Assembly: GCA_946811185.2 (NCBI GenBank)
Contig: OX328104.1
Span: 12,597,918 to 12,661,917, forward strand
Source: Hippopus hippopus
Taxonomy: Eukaryota > Mollusca > Bivalvia > Cardiida > Cardiidae
Direction of reading: 5' to 3'
DNA length: 64,000 nt
The notes under the pieces were generated by a model. That model saw only the letters and a list, made by a program, of their open reading frames with translations, had not been told where the DNA came from and made no database searches. Position 1 is the first letter of the stretch; each line of letters starts with the position of its first letter. Both the position numbers and the translations under genes were made by a program. Shown in pieces: positions 40,662 to 50,108 of the stretch.

Positions 40662-41123
40662 ATGCTTGGACTCAGATTTGCTATATCACTGAGAGAAGAA
40701 GCAGAAAAAGTGAAATATTCTACTCCAAAGTGCATCTCTACTCGGAAAAATGACATTCACAATAGCTTCGAAAAACATATGATTGAAGAATTACAAAATC
40801 TTATTGCCAGTGAAGTTCGCAACCAGTGTTACGGATGTCAAGTGGACCACCCCAGTCAAATACAGCACGATCTGTGTTTATTCAAGAACAGACAAGAACA
40901 TACGGATATGTTCATAGAAAAAGCTATGATGGAATTAAATCCATACAAAATCATGGAAAAATGGTATCCTGAATTAATGGAAATGAAACTCGATGACAGT
41001 GACTATGTGGAAACCTACAGAATATGGCAAAATATAAAACAAAACATTTTATCTGAAATCACAGAATCGTACTTACAATACTGGTGTGACAAAGTAAAAC
41101 AATCCTGGGAAGAAAGTGACTAA
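40662..41123 (+). CDS. Conserved Polinton protein with CYGCQVDHPSQ motif
   Basis: 153 residues, mostly helical. The motif NQCYGCQVDHPSQIQHDLC (residues ~53-72) places Cys and His so that a zinc site is plausible. The pattern C-x-G-C-x(3)-H-P-S-Q-x(2)-H recurs in Polinton proteins of many invertebrates encoded beside the protease. A TATATA sequence stands about 15 bases before the start codon. It ends 11 bases before the protease gene, so the two may share a transcript. Function unknown. Confidence 0.65.
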   Translation: MLGLRFAISLREEAEKVKYSTPKCISTRKNDIHNSFEKHMIEELQNLIASEVRNQCYGCQVDHPSQIQHDLCLFKNRQEHTDMFIEKAMMELNPYKIMEKWYPELMEMKLDDSDYVETYRIWQNIKQNILSEITESYLQYWCDKVKQSWEESD

Positions 41124-41134
41124 GAAGAAAAAAC

Positions 41135-41638
41135 GTGATGTATACTTCTGAAATTCAATACATATTGGATCACGGAACCTGGATAAAAAATCTACAGGCG
41201 AAAGTCTGTGCAAAAGACCAGTTGCCTCGACAGAAACCAAATCATGTGAAAGCCTACATTGTGAATACAGAGAGATCAAATAAACCAGGAGAACACTGGG
41301 TGGCGGTGATATTCAACAATAATGACAATGTACTATACTTTGATCCGTATGGACTACCACCACTTGAGCCAGAAATCATTAACTTTTTAGACAATCATTC
41401 TTCAACATGGAGATACAATCGACAAACTCTTCAGAGTCTACAGGGTAAAGTTTGCGGACTTTACTGTATCTTTGTATTGGATGCTGCTGCCAGAGGATAC
41501 AATATACAGAAATATCTTCAACAGAAATTCCTCTCAACGAAACACCATCGAAACGATCGAGATGTATCATTGTGGTTTAATCAACACTACGGAATTCTAT
41601 ACAAGAAAATTTCAGAGACTCAAACCCACAAACAGTGA
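41135..41638 (+). CDS. Adenain-like cysteine protease
   Basis: Processes capsid proteins in adenoviruses and Polintons (C5/Ulp1-like fold). Catalytic residues are visible in order: His54 in GEHWVAV, Asp70 in YFDPYGLPP, Gln103 in LQGKV and Cys107 in VCGLYC. The length of 167 residues is near that of adenain (about 200) with a short C-terminus. The frame is intact. An ordinary AATAAA signal lies about 115 bases downstream. Confidence 0.93.
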   Translation: MMYTSEIQYILDHGTWIKNLQAKVCAKDQLPRQKPNHVKAYIVNTERSNKPGEHWVAVIFNNNDNVLYFDPYGLPPLEPEIINFLDNHSSTWRYNRQTLQSLQGKVCGLYCIFVLDAAARGYNIQKYLQQKFLSTKHHRNDRDVSLWFNQHYGILYKKISETQTHKQ

Positions 41639-41752
41639 AAAATGATCTTTTTTTGCTATCAATTCATTGTGAATATTTCATTTTTTGTCTTTTTTTTACA
41701 GGTCATTGTAAAATATGTTCATTGTAAATATGTTCATTGTTCAGTTCTGTTC

Positions 41753-41762
41753 AATAAATAAA
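41753..41762 (+). terminator. Polyadenylation signal after the protease
   Basis: Overlapping AATAAATAAA in GTTCTGTTCAATAAA, the same tail as after the polymerase fragment. Confidence 0.7.
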
Positions 41763-41859
41763 AGTTCAAAAACAATAGAGTTCTTCATTCTGTTTTCCCC
41801 AAGACTTGTTCTGTCTACATTTTTCCCATACATCGGGTCATAACTTTTTTGCTATATTA

Positions 41860-41947
41860 GCATGAAACGTAGGATGGGAAAAAATGTATGTGCTTTCTGC
41901 CAGGTCCGAACTCTTTAAAAATTTCAATCCTCCTTAAACGTATAAAA
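41860..41947 (+). promoter_or_regulatory. Promoter of the right TIR gene
   Basis: AGCATGAAACG, TCAATCCTCC and TATAAAA (41941-41947) stand in this order 5' of the TIR gene. The same order is found on the plus strand near 31650-31736 in the left interior. Confidence 0.5.
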
Positions 41948-42056
41948 CCCAGCGATATTTCCATACATTCATCATTTTTTGACTCTCAGCTAACGATCAC
42001 TTCGAAAGCGGTATCAATATTCGGAAGCAGTATCAATATTCGGAAGCAGTATCAAT

Positions 42057-42362
42057 ATGGAGGAGATAAATTATCAACTACGTGAGGCTCTCCAAGAATA
42101 TCTAAATGCAGGTCAACAGTTATTACAACTAAACACTCATTTCGTAGGAGAGGAGGAACAAAACCAACTACAACGTATAACACAGCCATACAAAGATCTC
42201 GGCGAAAGATTAGTTCAACTATTTTTAAAGACAACACCGGATGTCATTTTGGTTGATATCGAATTTGGGAGGAAGATTACTTTCGGTAATGGAGCAATGG
42301 TAATCAGAAAAAGAGTTGAAGCATGCCCCATTTGCCAAGCGAATTTCGGATGCTGTCATTAG
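42057..42362 (+). CDS. TIR-borne 101-residue protein, right copy
   Basis: The same protein as in the left repeat, residue for residue. This copy has a simple leader without the duplication, so it is the better candidate for normal expression. The start codon follows three ATTCGGAAGCAGTATCAAT units. It is transcribed outward, toward the element end. Family unknown; the C-terminal CPICQANFGCC hints at a metal site. Confidence 0.7.
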   Translation: MEEINYQLREALQEYLNAGQQLLQLNTHFVGEEEQNQLQRITQPYKDLGERLVQLFLKTTPDVILVDIEFGRKITFGNGAMVIRKRVEACPICQANFGCCH

Positions 42363-42413
42363 AAATGGAAAAAAACAACGTGAGACGAAAAAACGCAGCC
42401 TCCAGAACAAAAC

Positions 42414-42477
42414 AGCCCTTTTCAGGGCTAACCCAACAGTTCTTTTCAGAGCTAACCCAACAGTCCTTTTCAGGACT
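42414..42477 (+). promoter_or_regulatory. Three histone-type 3' stem-loops, right copy
   Basis: Hairpins at 42414-42429 (AGCCCT/AGGGCT), 42438-42453 (AGTTCT/AGAGCT, one G-T pair) and 42462-42477 (AGTCCT/AGGACT), all with loop TTTC. The first two are followed by AACCCA, close to the ACCCA that follows histone stem-loops. CAAAGAG occurs twice further on, near 42560-42581. Confidence 0.75.
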
Positions 42478-42544
42478 AACCATTTACCACGAAAGTTCTA
42501 TCTTCAAATTGTCATTTCTTCAAATTGTCAAACTTCTTTCTTTT

Positions 42545-42850
42545 AGAAGAGTTACACTCCAAAGAGTTACACTCCAAAGAGCCACACTCCAGAGAGTAAA
42601 AAAAACTCAGAAAAAGACTAAGTCCAACTCAGTGCTCAGGCTTTTAGAGAGAGAAATCATCCATAGATGCAGAAAAACTAAGTCAAACTCAGTGATCAGG
42701 CTTTTAGAGAGAAAAAATCATTCATAGATACAGAAAAAACTAAGTTCAACTCAGTGTTCAGGCTTTTAGAGAAATCATCATCCAGAGAGTAAAAAAAACT
42801 CAGAAAAAGACTAAGTCCAACTCAGTGCTCAGACTTTTAGAGAAATCATA
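42545..42850 (+). repeat. Subterminal minisatellite, right
   Basis: Inverted counterpart of the left array: 15-bp ACACTCCAAAGAGTT units, then 60-75 bp units with AAGTCCAACTCAGTGCTCAGG. Confidence 0.85.
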
Positions 42851-43203
42851 CCTAGATGCAGAAAAAACTAAGTCCAACTCAATGGTTAGGCTGGGTTCCC
42901 CTCGGTGGGCAATACTTAGCCTTTTATTGCGAAATAAATGTTCTATTTATAGTAACATTTTCATGCGGATTCTCGGACTTTATCGTTTACTCGACCCCAG
43001 GTTCTAGTCTGAGAGGGATTTGTACCCAACTTGCCATCAAAACGTCCGCCATCTTGAATTCTGAGTATAGACACTCCGGGTATCAGGGTAGGCAAACTGG
43101 GTATTTTTTGGGCATTTTTTGTAGAAGTGATATAATGTAAATTCTTTCAGGGTAGGCAAACTGGGACAAATTCTCTGTAGGGTAGGTAGCGTAGGGCCTA
43201 CAG

Positions 43204-43256
43204 GGATGTCTCTTTACGGGTCTGACCAGGCCTGTCAGACCCGTAAAGAGACATCC
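43204..43256. repeat. Terminal hairpin, right
   Basis: Perfect 23-bp arms with loop CAGGCCT, the exact complement of the left hairpin. Confidence 0.95.
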
Positions 43257-43265
43257 TATACTACT

Positions 43266-43271
43266 AGCAGT
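43266..43271. repeat. Polinton target duplication, right (AGCAGT)
   Basis: Directly follows the ...CCTATACTACT terminus. Confidence 0.95.
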
Positions 43272-43916
43272 CTGCGGTTTTGTGTGTTAACACAATGACA
43301 TTGCTCAAAGACAGGCTATCTTCAAACAACCAATCGAACTTGAAATCTTGTTTTAGACTGTTGTATCGGTCAACTGGTTCGCGGGAAAACATAACTTGTT
43401 ACCCGCAACAGGGGATTAGCATGATGTGCGCATTGAAATCAGCTCGATTGAGATTATCATTTTGCGACCATTTTTCAAGTCGCAGACAACTGTTTTAGTC
43501 TTGCAGACCACTTGTGAAAACACTGTGACAAAAAGAGAATTTGCACGTGACGAACAAATTCTGTCACATGTTTTTGTGTTTATATAGATGAAACTTTACT
43601 AGCAAGCACAGTTTCATTTTTCAGATTAGCTGACTACGCTGACTTTTGACATACATCTTGGTATTGATATACCCTAATGAATAAATAGTAATTTGAGATT
43701 GGTCAAAATTGTGGACATGTTTATTGTGCAGGCCTGAGTTGGCCTATTTGTGGGCAAATTTATGAGGCAAATATACTTGTAAGCGTTACTACCTCTTATC
43801 GATACCCAGGGGCGCTTAGCATCATATCATTATTTAGCAGCGACTACGCCTTTCAAATGATGATTTGATTAACAAATTGTCCTGAAAAATATGCTCAATT
43901 GAAAGTTGCATTTCTT
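43272..43916. other. No gene seen; one worn hairpin
   Basis: 43515-43580 holds ACTGTGACAAAAAGAGAATTTG...CAAATTCTGTCACATG, a hairpin of the MITE-B plan. The rest is unassigned. Confidence 0.45.
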
Positions 43917-44184
43917 ATATGGCCTCCAACACGCGAAAAGGGGCATTCGGACATTTGCGTAAAGTATCGTCTCGGATCAGCCTGCGCAGTCCGCGCAGGC
44001 TAATCCGAAACGACACTTTCCGTTTTTATGTAATTTTCTGTTTTGCGCAAGTGTACTGTATCACAAAATCTAATGTAGTCGTAAAGTGCCGTCTCGGATT
44101 AGCCTGCGCGGACTGCGCAGGCTGATCCGAGACGACACTTTACGCAAATGTCCGAATGCCCCTTTTCGCGTGTTGCGAGCCATA
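43917..44184 (+). repeat. MITE-D copy, full length
   Basis: Ends carry GGCCTCCAACACGCGAAAAG and its complement (TTTTCGCGTGTTGCGAGCC). Two GC hairpins are intact and ATAT flanks both sides. It is nearly identical to the copy at 15.9 kb. Confidence 0.8.
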
Positions 44185-45020
44185 TAATATGCAAAACAAT
44201 GAGGAAAAAAGAGGCAATTGCTGGCAGGGTTATTTTTCATTATTTTTCTTCGTATTGAACCAGAAAAGAGTTTCAATATTCATATTTAAGTACCCCTTAC
44301 GCCGTCTGTTTATCTCACAATGTTTATTCACATAGAATTATTCGTGAACAAAAATAATTGTACAAAACAGACAAAATTGTATTCATAACGACTTCCTGTC
44401 TTACACCATCCCCGGTCATATGGAAGGACTGCATCAACAAACAAGACATAAACCAGACTAAACATCGTGATCAGTAACTGACCACTCGTCTGCCAGTTCT
44501 CATAATAGAATTGTGGTCAATACACTGGACATATACGGTAATACAATTTGCCGGACGGGAAATCAGGTCATTTCGATAGATGTTCAATAAGAGATATACG
44601 AGGGACATGCAATGCTTTTCAGAATGACTTCGTGTTCTCTAAACCGTGGGAAATCTGATTATTCCTAACAAGCAGTTAGAAAAGGCGCCTTCTTTTTCTC
44701 CTTCTTTATCTGTTTCTCTGGGTCTGTCTGTCTTTCAGTGTCCGCCTTTCTCTCACTCTTTTTGCACTATGGCTTGAGCCGATACTGCTGGTCTCAAAAC
44801 ATGGCCTTTCCATTGATCAAGGTGTACGGCCCCTAAATCATCGGTAAACATCCACGTTTTCGTAAAGGCTATTCAGCCAATCTCGGCAGCTTTCTTCTTT
44901 CAATATAAGAGTTAGGGGCCGAAGACCTTAAGTCGAATCAAATTATGAACAACAATTATCAGTAGAAAGTCATAATCAAAGTATTTTAGGATAATGCGAC
45001 CACTTAAATGATTTACTGGT
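44185..45020. other. No gene seen
   Basis: Unassigned DNA; a CT-rich stretch near 44680-44760. Confidence 0.45.
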
Positions 45021-45023
45021 GAT

Positions 45024-45130
45024 TTACGCTCCTCTCAACATTATTTCAGTCGTATTTCGGCGACAGCTCACTCATTCATGTGTTCCGGGATTTTACCTCA
45101 AATAGTTTTGGCCTCTAACGTTGTCTTGCC
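45024..45130 (-). repeat. SINE fragment
   Basis: On the minus strand CGTGTT-like worn blocks lead to CGGCGACAGCTCACTC-like and AATAATGTTGAGAGGAGCG. It resembles the 14.8 kb SINE fragment. Confidence 0.4.
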
Positions 45131-45221
45131 CATGGTCACTCCAACGAAGAACCTTGTACATTAGATGAGGATCAAAGTCTGGACCTCTAAAAACATCTGC
45201 AATTGTGAATATGGCCATAAA

Positions 45222-45482
45222 CTGATAATTTGAGCAATGCTCTGGCAAAAAGGGGGTGTAATGCATATCCGTGATCCACAATACTAAAGAAGTCATCCAT
45301 TTTGGCAGACAACAATAATCGTCATAAACAATACGTTGTATTCCTCTCTTTCTTATATGTATATTTAATCACGTCTATGGGCACGGGCCTTAAGAATTCA
45401 CTTAAAATTTTGTATTTGAGCCATGTTCTGGCATTTTAAGCGGTTTATTGCATCTTCGTGATGCATCATACCAATCGATTCA
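45222..45482 (+). repeat. Two MITE-C left-end fragments
   Basis: GAGCAATGCTCTGGCAAAAAGG at about 45231 and GAGCCATGTTCTGGCATTTT at about 45418, each followed by worn ATGCAT...CGTGAT blocks and then lost. Confidence 0.5.
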
Positions 45483-45539
45483 TAATGGATAATATCATTT
45501 TATTTTCCAAGGTTAAGTTATTCCGCGACAAGGATACTA

Positions 45540-46250
45540 ATATTATCATACTGCACAAAAATTTCTCACGGTCTGATTGGATAATTTGCTCCGAAGATAT
45601 ATTGCTGTACACTGGCAAAATCCAGGGAAATGAAGTTTCCCTTTCCGGAGCTCTGTAAACATAATTACGCTTCTTTCAACACAACATCCAAAATGGCGGC
45701 GTCGATCGATACAAGCCACCCACAAGACAAATATACTGAGAAGCCAACACCATATTATCACTAGTTTCCCTTTATGGTTGTCATTAAAGCTGAAGAATAA
45801 ATAATTTTTGAAAATAAATGAATATAGTTACTTATATTATCGTTTGTTATCATTCTAAGACGAATACATGGGGTTAAAACTAGCCACCCCTTCGTCAAGT
45901 ACGCCAACTGTGTAGTACATTTTAACGTGAAGAGGATAACCTGGTGGTCGTTCGAGGCAACGAATGGTCGTTTACTTTTGCCAACAAATCAATAAAATTC
46001 GGAGTTACTTACCTTGAAGTCGTTTAAATCCATATTCAAATAAAAATACGTCGAATGTCTATCGCAGTGACATCATCAAGTTTATGCAGCAAACTGCACG
46101 TTTTACCAAGGTTTCAGTGACGTCAGTTTTCATTGAATTGGGACACTCAGAAGGAAAATTAGATTTCGTCAGCTTACTCAATTCGTGAGACAACAAGACA
46201 TGGAAATTTCGCTGATTACACGTTGAAATGGTAAAACTTTTCATATAAAA
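45540..46250. repeat. MITE-F copy, long form
   Basis: It shares TCTGATTGGATAAT, CACTGGCAAAA, ATCCAAAATGGCGGCGTCGAT, AAACTGCACG and GGTTTCAGTGACGTCAGTT with the 9.2 kb copy, but has about 350 bp of extra sequence in the middle. Confidence 0.6.
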
Positions 46251-46256
46251 AAATCG

Positions 46257-46357
46257 TTTTACGGTCAGGTGGCAGTGGATGTGGAAACTTGTGAGCTTGC
46301 AACACGATTCGCCATAGCCGTGAACAATTTTCCAATTCCCCTGGCACCAGACCGTAC
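46257..46357. repeat. MITE-E hairpin, worn
   Basis: ACGGTCAGGTGGCAGTGG to CCCCTGGCACCAGACCGTAC. The arms have diverged and the centre is shortened. Confidence 0.6.
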
Positions 46358-46464
46358 AACTAATACAGTACACGTATAAACATGAGAGAAGGGCGTACAT
46401 GTGTTATCTGTAAATCAAAGATGCTATGCAATTTGTCCACAATTATGCTAACAACATACAAGTA

Positions 46465-46700
46465 TATGAGTGATGCTCTTGGGAATATAATGTACTACAC
46501 CAAGCCAATTCTCGTAAAATGTGGATCCATCTTGTCAAAAATCCGGCTGAATCATGTAGTAGAGTGGTCTTTTGACATGCAGAAAATTCACCAATAGCAC
46601 AAGGTTCCTATTCATGTCAGCCTGCAGAGACTGCGCAGTCTGACAAAGGTCGATACTTTTCGCAGATGTATTTAAATCACATTTTCGCTGAACGAGGCTC
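46465..46700 (+). repeat. MITE-C copy, worn
   Basis: GAGTGATGCTCTTGGGAATA begins it, and CATGTCAGCCTGCAGAGACTG...GTCTGACAAAGGTCG marks the decayed hairpin. Confidence 0.55.
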
Positions 46701-46800
46701 ATGCGTATTATTTAGCATTGCACATGTTACTTAATTTTCCCCTAGATATGATACGTACCTTTTCCAATGCTTTCCGTGTCAGACGTAATTTCAGGATTGT

Positions 46801-47010
46801 TTAACCCTTTGGCTGCTAAGCGCAAAATACTGACCTTTGCGGACAATGTAGATTAAAATCAGACTGCACAGAACGTGCAGTCTGATCATGGATCTCCCCT
46901 GTCCGATAAGGAGATATCTTTCTTACAAAACACCCTTGAAATAGTATTACTGGGGTTTTTACGGTCGGCTTGAAAATTTCGTTTGAAAATATTTAGCAGG
47001 ATTAGGAATA
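46801..47010 (+). repeat. MITE-A copy, full length
   Basis: TTAACCCTTTGGCTGCTAAG begins it. The core palindrome has a few changes (GATTAAAATC, GATCTCCCCTG) and the end reads TAGCAGGATTAGG. Confidence 0.8.
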
Positions 47011-47121
47011 AAACAGTGTTTATTAAGATCAGAAAATTATAATGTGCAGGTTCATCTTTGAGCCACACAGTCCTACATGACTATTATTTATGTCTATTGC
47101 CCTCTACCAAACCAACACTCT

Positions 47122-47386
47122 GAGCCATGCTCTGACAAGAGGGGGCTGAATGAATCGCCGTGAGGCATGATACCAAACAAGCTATCACATAATTATGTAT
47201 CCATGAAATCCATTTTTTCAAACAACCGACTGAATCATGGAGTAGAATGATCCTTTGACATAGAGAAAAACTAAAGATAACGAAAAGTTTTGGCCCATGT
47301 CAGCCTGCGCATTTCGCGCAGGCTGACATAGGTCGATACTTTTCGCAAATGCATTAAGCCCCATTTTCACAGAGCATGGCTCATAG
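47122..47386 (+). repeat. MITE-C copy, full length
   Basis: GAGCCATGCTCTGACAAGAGG to TTTTCACAGAGCATGGCTC. The hairpin GGCCCATGTCAGCCTGCGC...GCGCAGGCTGACATAGGTC is nearly perfect. Confidence 0.8.
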
Positions 47387-47404
47387 TTTTAATCACCTTG
47401 AAGA

Positions 47405-47590
47405 AAATGACGCAAGGAAAATGTATGCAAAAGGCAAAATGCTGGTAACCACCATTTTCTCCTCTTCCACCAGGTTTTCTATCCTATCGAAGAAAAAATT
47501 TTGTATTAAGTCACGCATGATAATATTGTTATCAAATGCTTCTAATTTGGACAAGTCTTAAAATTTTGTCGCTTGTAAACGAGTTCAACC
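47405..47590 (-). repeat. MITE-B copy, worn
   Basis: AAAAGGCAAAATGCTGGTAACC hairpin and the AAATTTTGTCGCTTGTAAACGAG terminus. Confidence 0.55.
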
Positions 47591-47639
47591 GTAAATCACA
47601 GATATTTGAGAACATAGTTCATAAAATAAGGATAATATA

Positions 47640-47760
47640 TAATAAAGATCAGAATGCACGTTCTGTGCAGTCTTATCTTGAATCTATACAATCCACAAAG
47701 GCACCTTATGGCGTGTTTAGCATTGCAAAGTTTAATTTAGCCGGATAAATGTTCAACGTT
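47640..47760 (-). repeat. MITE-A fragment
   Basis: GATCAGAATGCACGTTCTGTGCAG, then AAAGGCACCTTATGGCG and a worn terminus. Confidence 0.5.
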
Positions 47761-47839
47761 GCAACAGCTAAATGCGGCGTGATTGATGTTTTAATCTCTA
47801 CCAGTTGGCACTCAATACCCTACCCTTTACTCAGTTGAC

Positions 47840-48051
47840 TTAACCCTTTAGCTGCTAAGCGCGATTCACTGATATGTTGCGGGCAGTGTAGATCAAAATA
47901 AGACTGCGCAGAACGTGCAGTCTGATCTTGGCTCTACACTACCCGTAAAGGACATATCTTTATCCAAAATATAAGTTGAAAAACACATTATTCGGGCGTT
48001 TACAACCGGCATGAAGGTTTTATTCAACGTATTTAGCAGGCTAAGGGTTAA
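47840..48051 (+). repeat. MITE-A copy, full length
   Basis: TTAACCCTTTAGCTGCTAAG to CAGGCTAAGGGTTAA. It shares its final TTAA with a MITE-B end. Confidence 0.8.
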
Positions 48052-48071
48052 CTCTTTACCAGACAACAAGA
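48048..48071 (+). repeat. MITE-B left terminus only
   Basis: TTAACTCTTTACCAGACAAC, cut off by the SINE that follows. Confidence 0.55.
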
Positions 48072-48195
48072 CGAGCCCCGTTAGCGCAGTCGGTAGCGTA
48101 CAGGACTTGAGACCAGGGAGTCCCTGGGTCGAACCCCAGCTCTGCTAATCTTTTTCCGGGCATTGAAGATAGTCTCTGCGACAGGATTGATTCGA
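48072..48195 (+). repeat. tRNA-derived SINE, family 1, 3'-truncated
   Basis: Head with GTTAGCGCAGTCGGTAGCG and GGGTCGAACCCC, then the start of the body to GACAGGATTGATTC, where MITE-C sequence takes over. Confidence 0.75.
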
Positions 48196-48375
48196 CTTAG
48201 GTCGAAACTTTTAGCTATTTGTGCATTTTATGCATGTCCAAGGACCACACTACCTTATGATCGAGTCGATTGATAGACACAATAATATTTTATAGATCCA
48301 TATTTATGTGATGACTTACTTGGTATCATGCATCACGGAGATGCATTACACCCCCTTTCGCTATAACCTGGCTCA
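48196..48375 (-). repeat. MITE-C fragment
   Basis: GACTTAGGTCGAAACTTTTAGC to CCCCTTTCGCTATAACCTGGC. The outer half with the hairpin is missing. Confidence 0.6.
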
Positions 48376-49087
48376 TTTCTTTTTTCCTTAACGACGTATA
48401 TACATAATGTTCGCGCGCATCCTACTGCGCATGTGTCTTTGTTATGGACAGTGAATCAAAAGTGAACATATGTATTTTTTGCACATTTGGTAATACTATT
48501 GGTGCACTGAAACAAGTAACACTTTCTTCGGTGAGTATTTGTATAGAGAAAAATATGGATTTGTGAACTGTCGCCGTGAAATAATTAAAATACTGTTGAC
48601 ATGGCGTTTCACACGAAACAAGCAAATAAAGGCAGAAAATTTAAAGCTGTGGAAGTACAGCTGTTTCCACTTTGAAAATTAATGTTGGAAAAGGAGAAAT
48701 CGCTCCTAATGAGCAACTTCTCCTTTTCCCACTATGTCTGCTGAGCTGTTATCTCATTTTTTTCCTTGAAAAATTTAACTTCCACAGTGACCTTCATCCT
48801 TGTTTTCTGACGAAATAAGCACGGATAGGTGCCATTTTTATTTTTTCTTATTGTTAAGAACTAAAAATACTATAAGTCTGGAAATTTTAAGAAAAATCTG
48901 TCTGTTAGAAAGTATGTATTTTGTAAAGATTAACCCTTAATTCTGTCAAATTATCTCCCTTTTTAACTCAATGGTCTATATATGATATGCATATTTGTAC
49001 ATTTACTATACTCAAAACCAGGCTTTTAAATATTTTTTGTACAAAACTAAATGAATTTTCATTAAAATGATGTATGTTTGTATATTT
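48376..49087. other. No gene seen; one MITE-B-like hairpin
   Basis: 48686-48738 carries GTTGGAAAAGGAGAAATCGC...GAAGTTGC-type arms (CTTCTCCTTTTCCCAC). The rest is AT-rich and unassigned. Confidence 0.45.
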
Positions 49088-49100
49088 TTCCGGTAATTTT
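49088..49100. repeat. LINE composite target duplication, left
   Basis: TTCCGGTAATTTT, repeated at 57686-57698. At least CGGTAATTTT is unambiguous. The first bases could belong to the ATTC tail on the right. Confidence 0.8.
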
Positions 49101-49154
49101 CTTTGGTAGGCCTGAGTTTAATTTTCTAAGGGCTTTTTTTCTGTCTCTGATAGC

Positions 49155-50093
49155 CTACTTACAATCATCATTGTACCAAGGCTTGTCAGGACGTTTTGGA
49201 TTTGTCGAGGTCTGAGGGACGGACTGTTTAGCTGCATCAATTAATAGGGAAGTGAAAAGTTTTGCGGGATCATCGCAATCTCCAAATTTGTCATGTGTAA
49301 TGGTCTGTTCACAGAGGGTTTCAAATCTGTTCCAATTGGCTTTGGAAAGCTTCCATTTCTGCGGTCGTACACTGCTGGATGGTTGTGTAGATGAAAAGAT
49401 AATGGGGAAGTGATCACTTTCACACAAATCCTCAGTCACTTTCCAAGTGAAATTGGGAAGTAAGACTGGGCTGCATAAGGTTAAATCAATGGAAGAGTAA
49501 GATCCAGTTGCTGGATGCAAGTAGGTTTTGGACTTTTTATCATTCATGAAAGACAAAGAGTTGTTCGAAATGAAGCTCTCCAACTGTAAACCTCTCTGGT
49601 TAGTGTCATCGCAACCCCACATAACATTGTGACCATTAAAGTCACCAGCAAGAATATAGGGGGATGGCAATTGGGAAATGAGATCATTCAGATTGGTCTC
49701 ATTGATAGGTGTGCTCGGGGGGAGATATAAAGAACACAGTGTAACAGCACTGTGTAAAGATAACCTGATGGCAACAGCTTGCAAGTTTGTATTAAGAGAG
49801 ATAACTTTATGAGGAATGTTGTTGTTAACAATAATAGAAACACCACCTCTGGCTTTTTCGCCTTCGGTAAAGATTTTACTGTAAATGGAATGATATTTGA
49901 TAGAGATATCATCCTCCCGTTTAAGGAAGGTTTCTTGCAGACAAACAGCAACTGGTTTGTGATCATTGATTAAAAGGGAAAGTTCATCAAAGTTTGACTT
50001 CAGACCTCGACAATTCCATCTGATAATGGTATCCATTGTGCATGAAGAAAGTATAAAAGCTAACATAAAAAAAGAGGCCGTAAACCAATGCAT
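49155..50093 (-). pseudogene. LINE ORF2 endonuclease part, left copy
   Basis: Apurinic-type endonuclease that nicks the target in LINE retrotransposition. Visible motifs are WNCRGLKSN, LQETFL (Glu), ILAGDFNGHNVMWG (Asp and Asn), SSIDLTLC and ESDHFPI (His), all intact. The frame stops after PWYNDDCK at a TAG where the right copy has CAG. Homology goes on for about 55 bases and then ends at the target duplication, so the reverse transcriptase is absent. It follows ORF1 after 15 bases, the same spacing as in the right copy. Confidence 0.88.
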
Positions 50094-50108
50094 TTTAAAA
50101 TAGATTGA

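Larger units (their letters stand above)
30112..43265 (+). mobile_element. Polinton/Maverick element, 13,154 bp, polymerase-deleted
   Basis: A large self-synthesising-type DNA transposon related to double-jelly-roll viruses. Evidence: 6-bp target duplication, 5'-AG...CT-3' ends, terminal inverted repeats of about 1.4-1.5 kb, and a block of Polinton genes on the plus strand (packaging ATPase, core-like proteins, integrase, membrane protein, minor capsid, major capsid, adenain-like protease). The protein-primed B-family DNA polymerase, usually over 1,000 codons, survives only as about 200 codons, so the element cannot replicate itself. Several genes carry single frameshifts or stops, while the integrase, both capsid genes and the protease are open. 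The two terminal repeats remain about 98-99% alike by eye over the stretches compared. Mobilisation in trans is possible but unproven. Confidence 0.97.
41903..43265 (-). repeat. Polinton right terminal inverted repeat
   Basis: Partner of the left repeat. It lacks the 122-bp duplication. Its inner boundary falls near CCAGGTCCGAAC, where the match fades. Confidence 0.93.
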
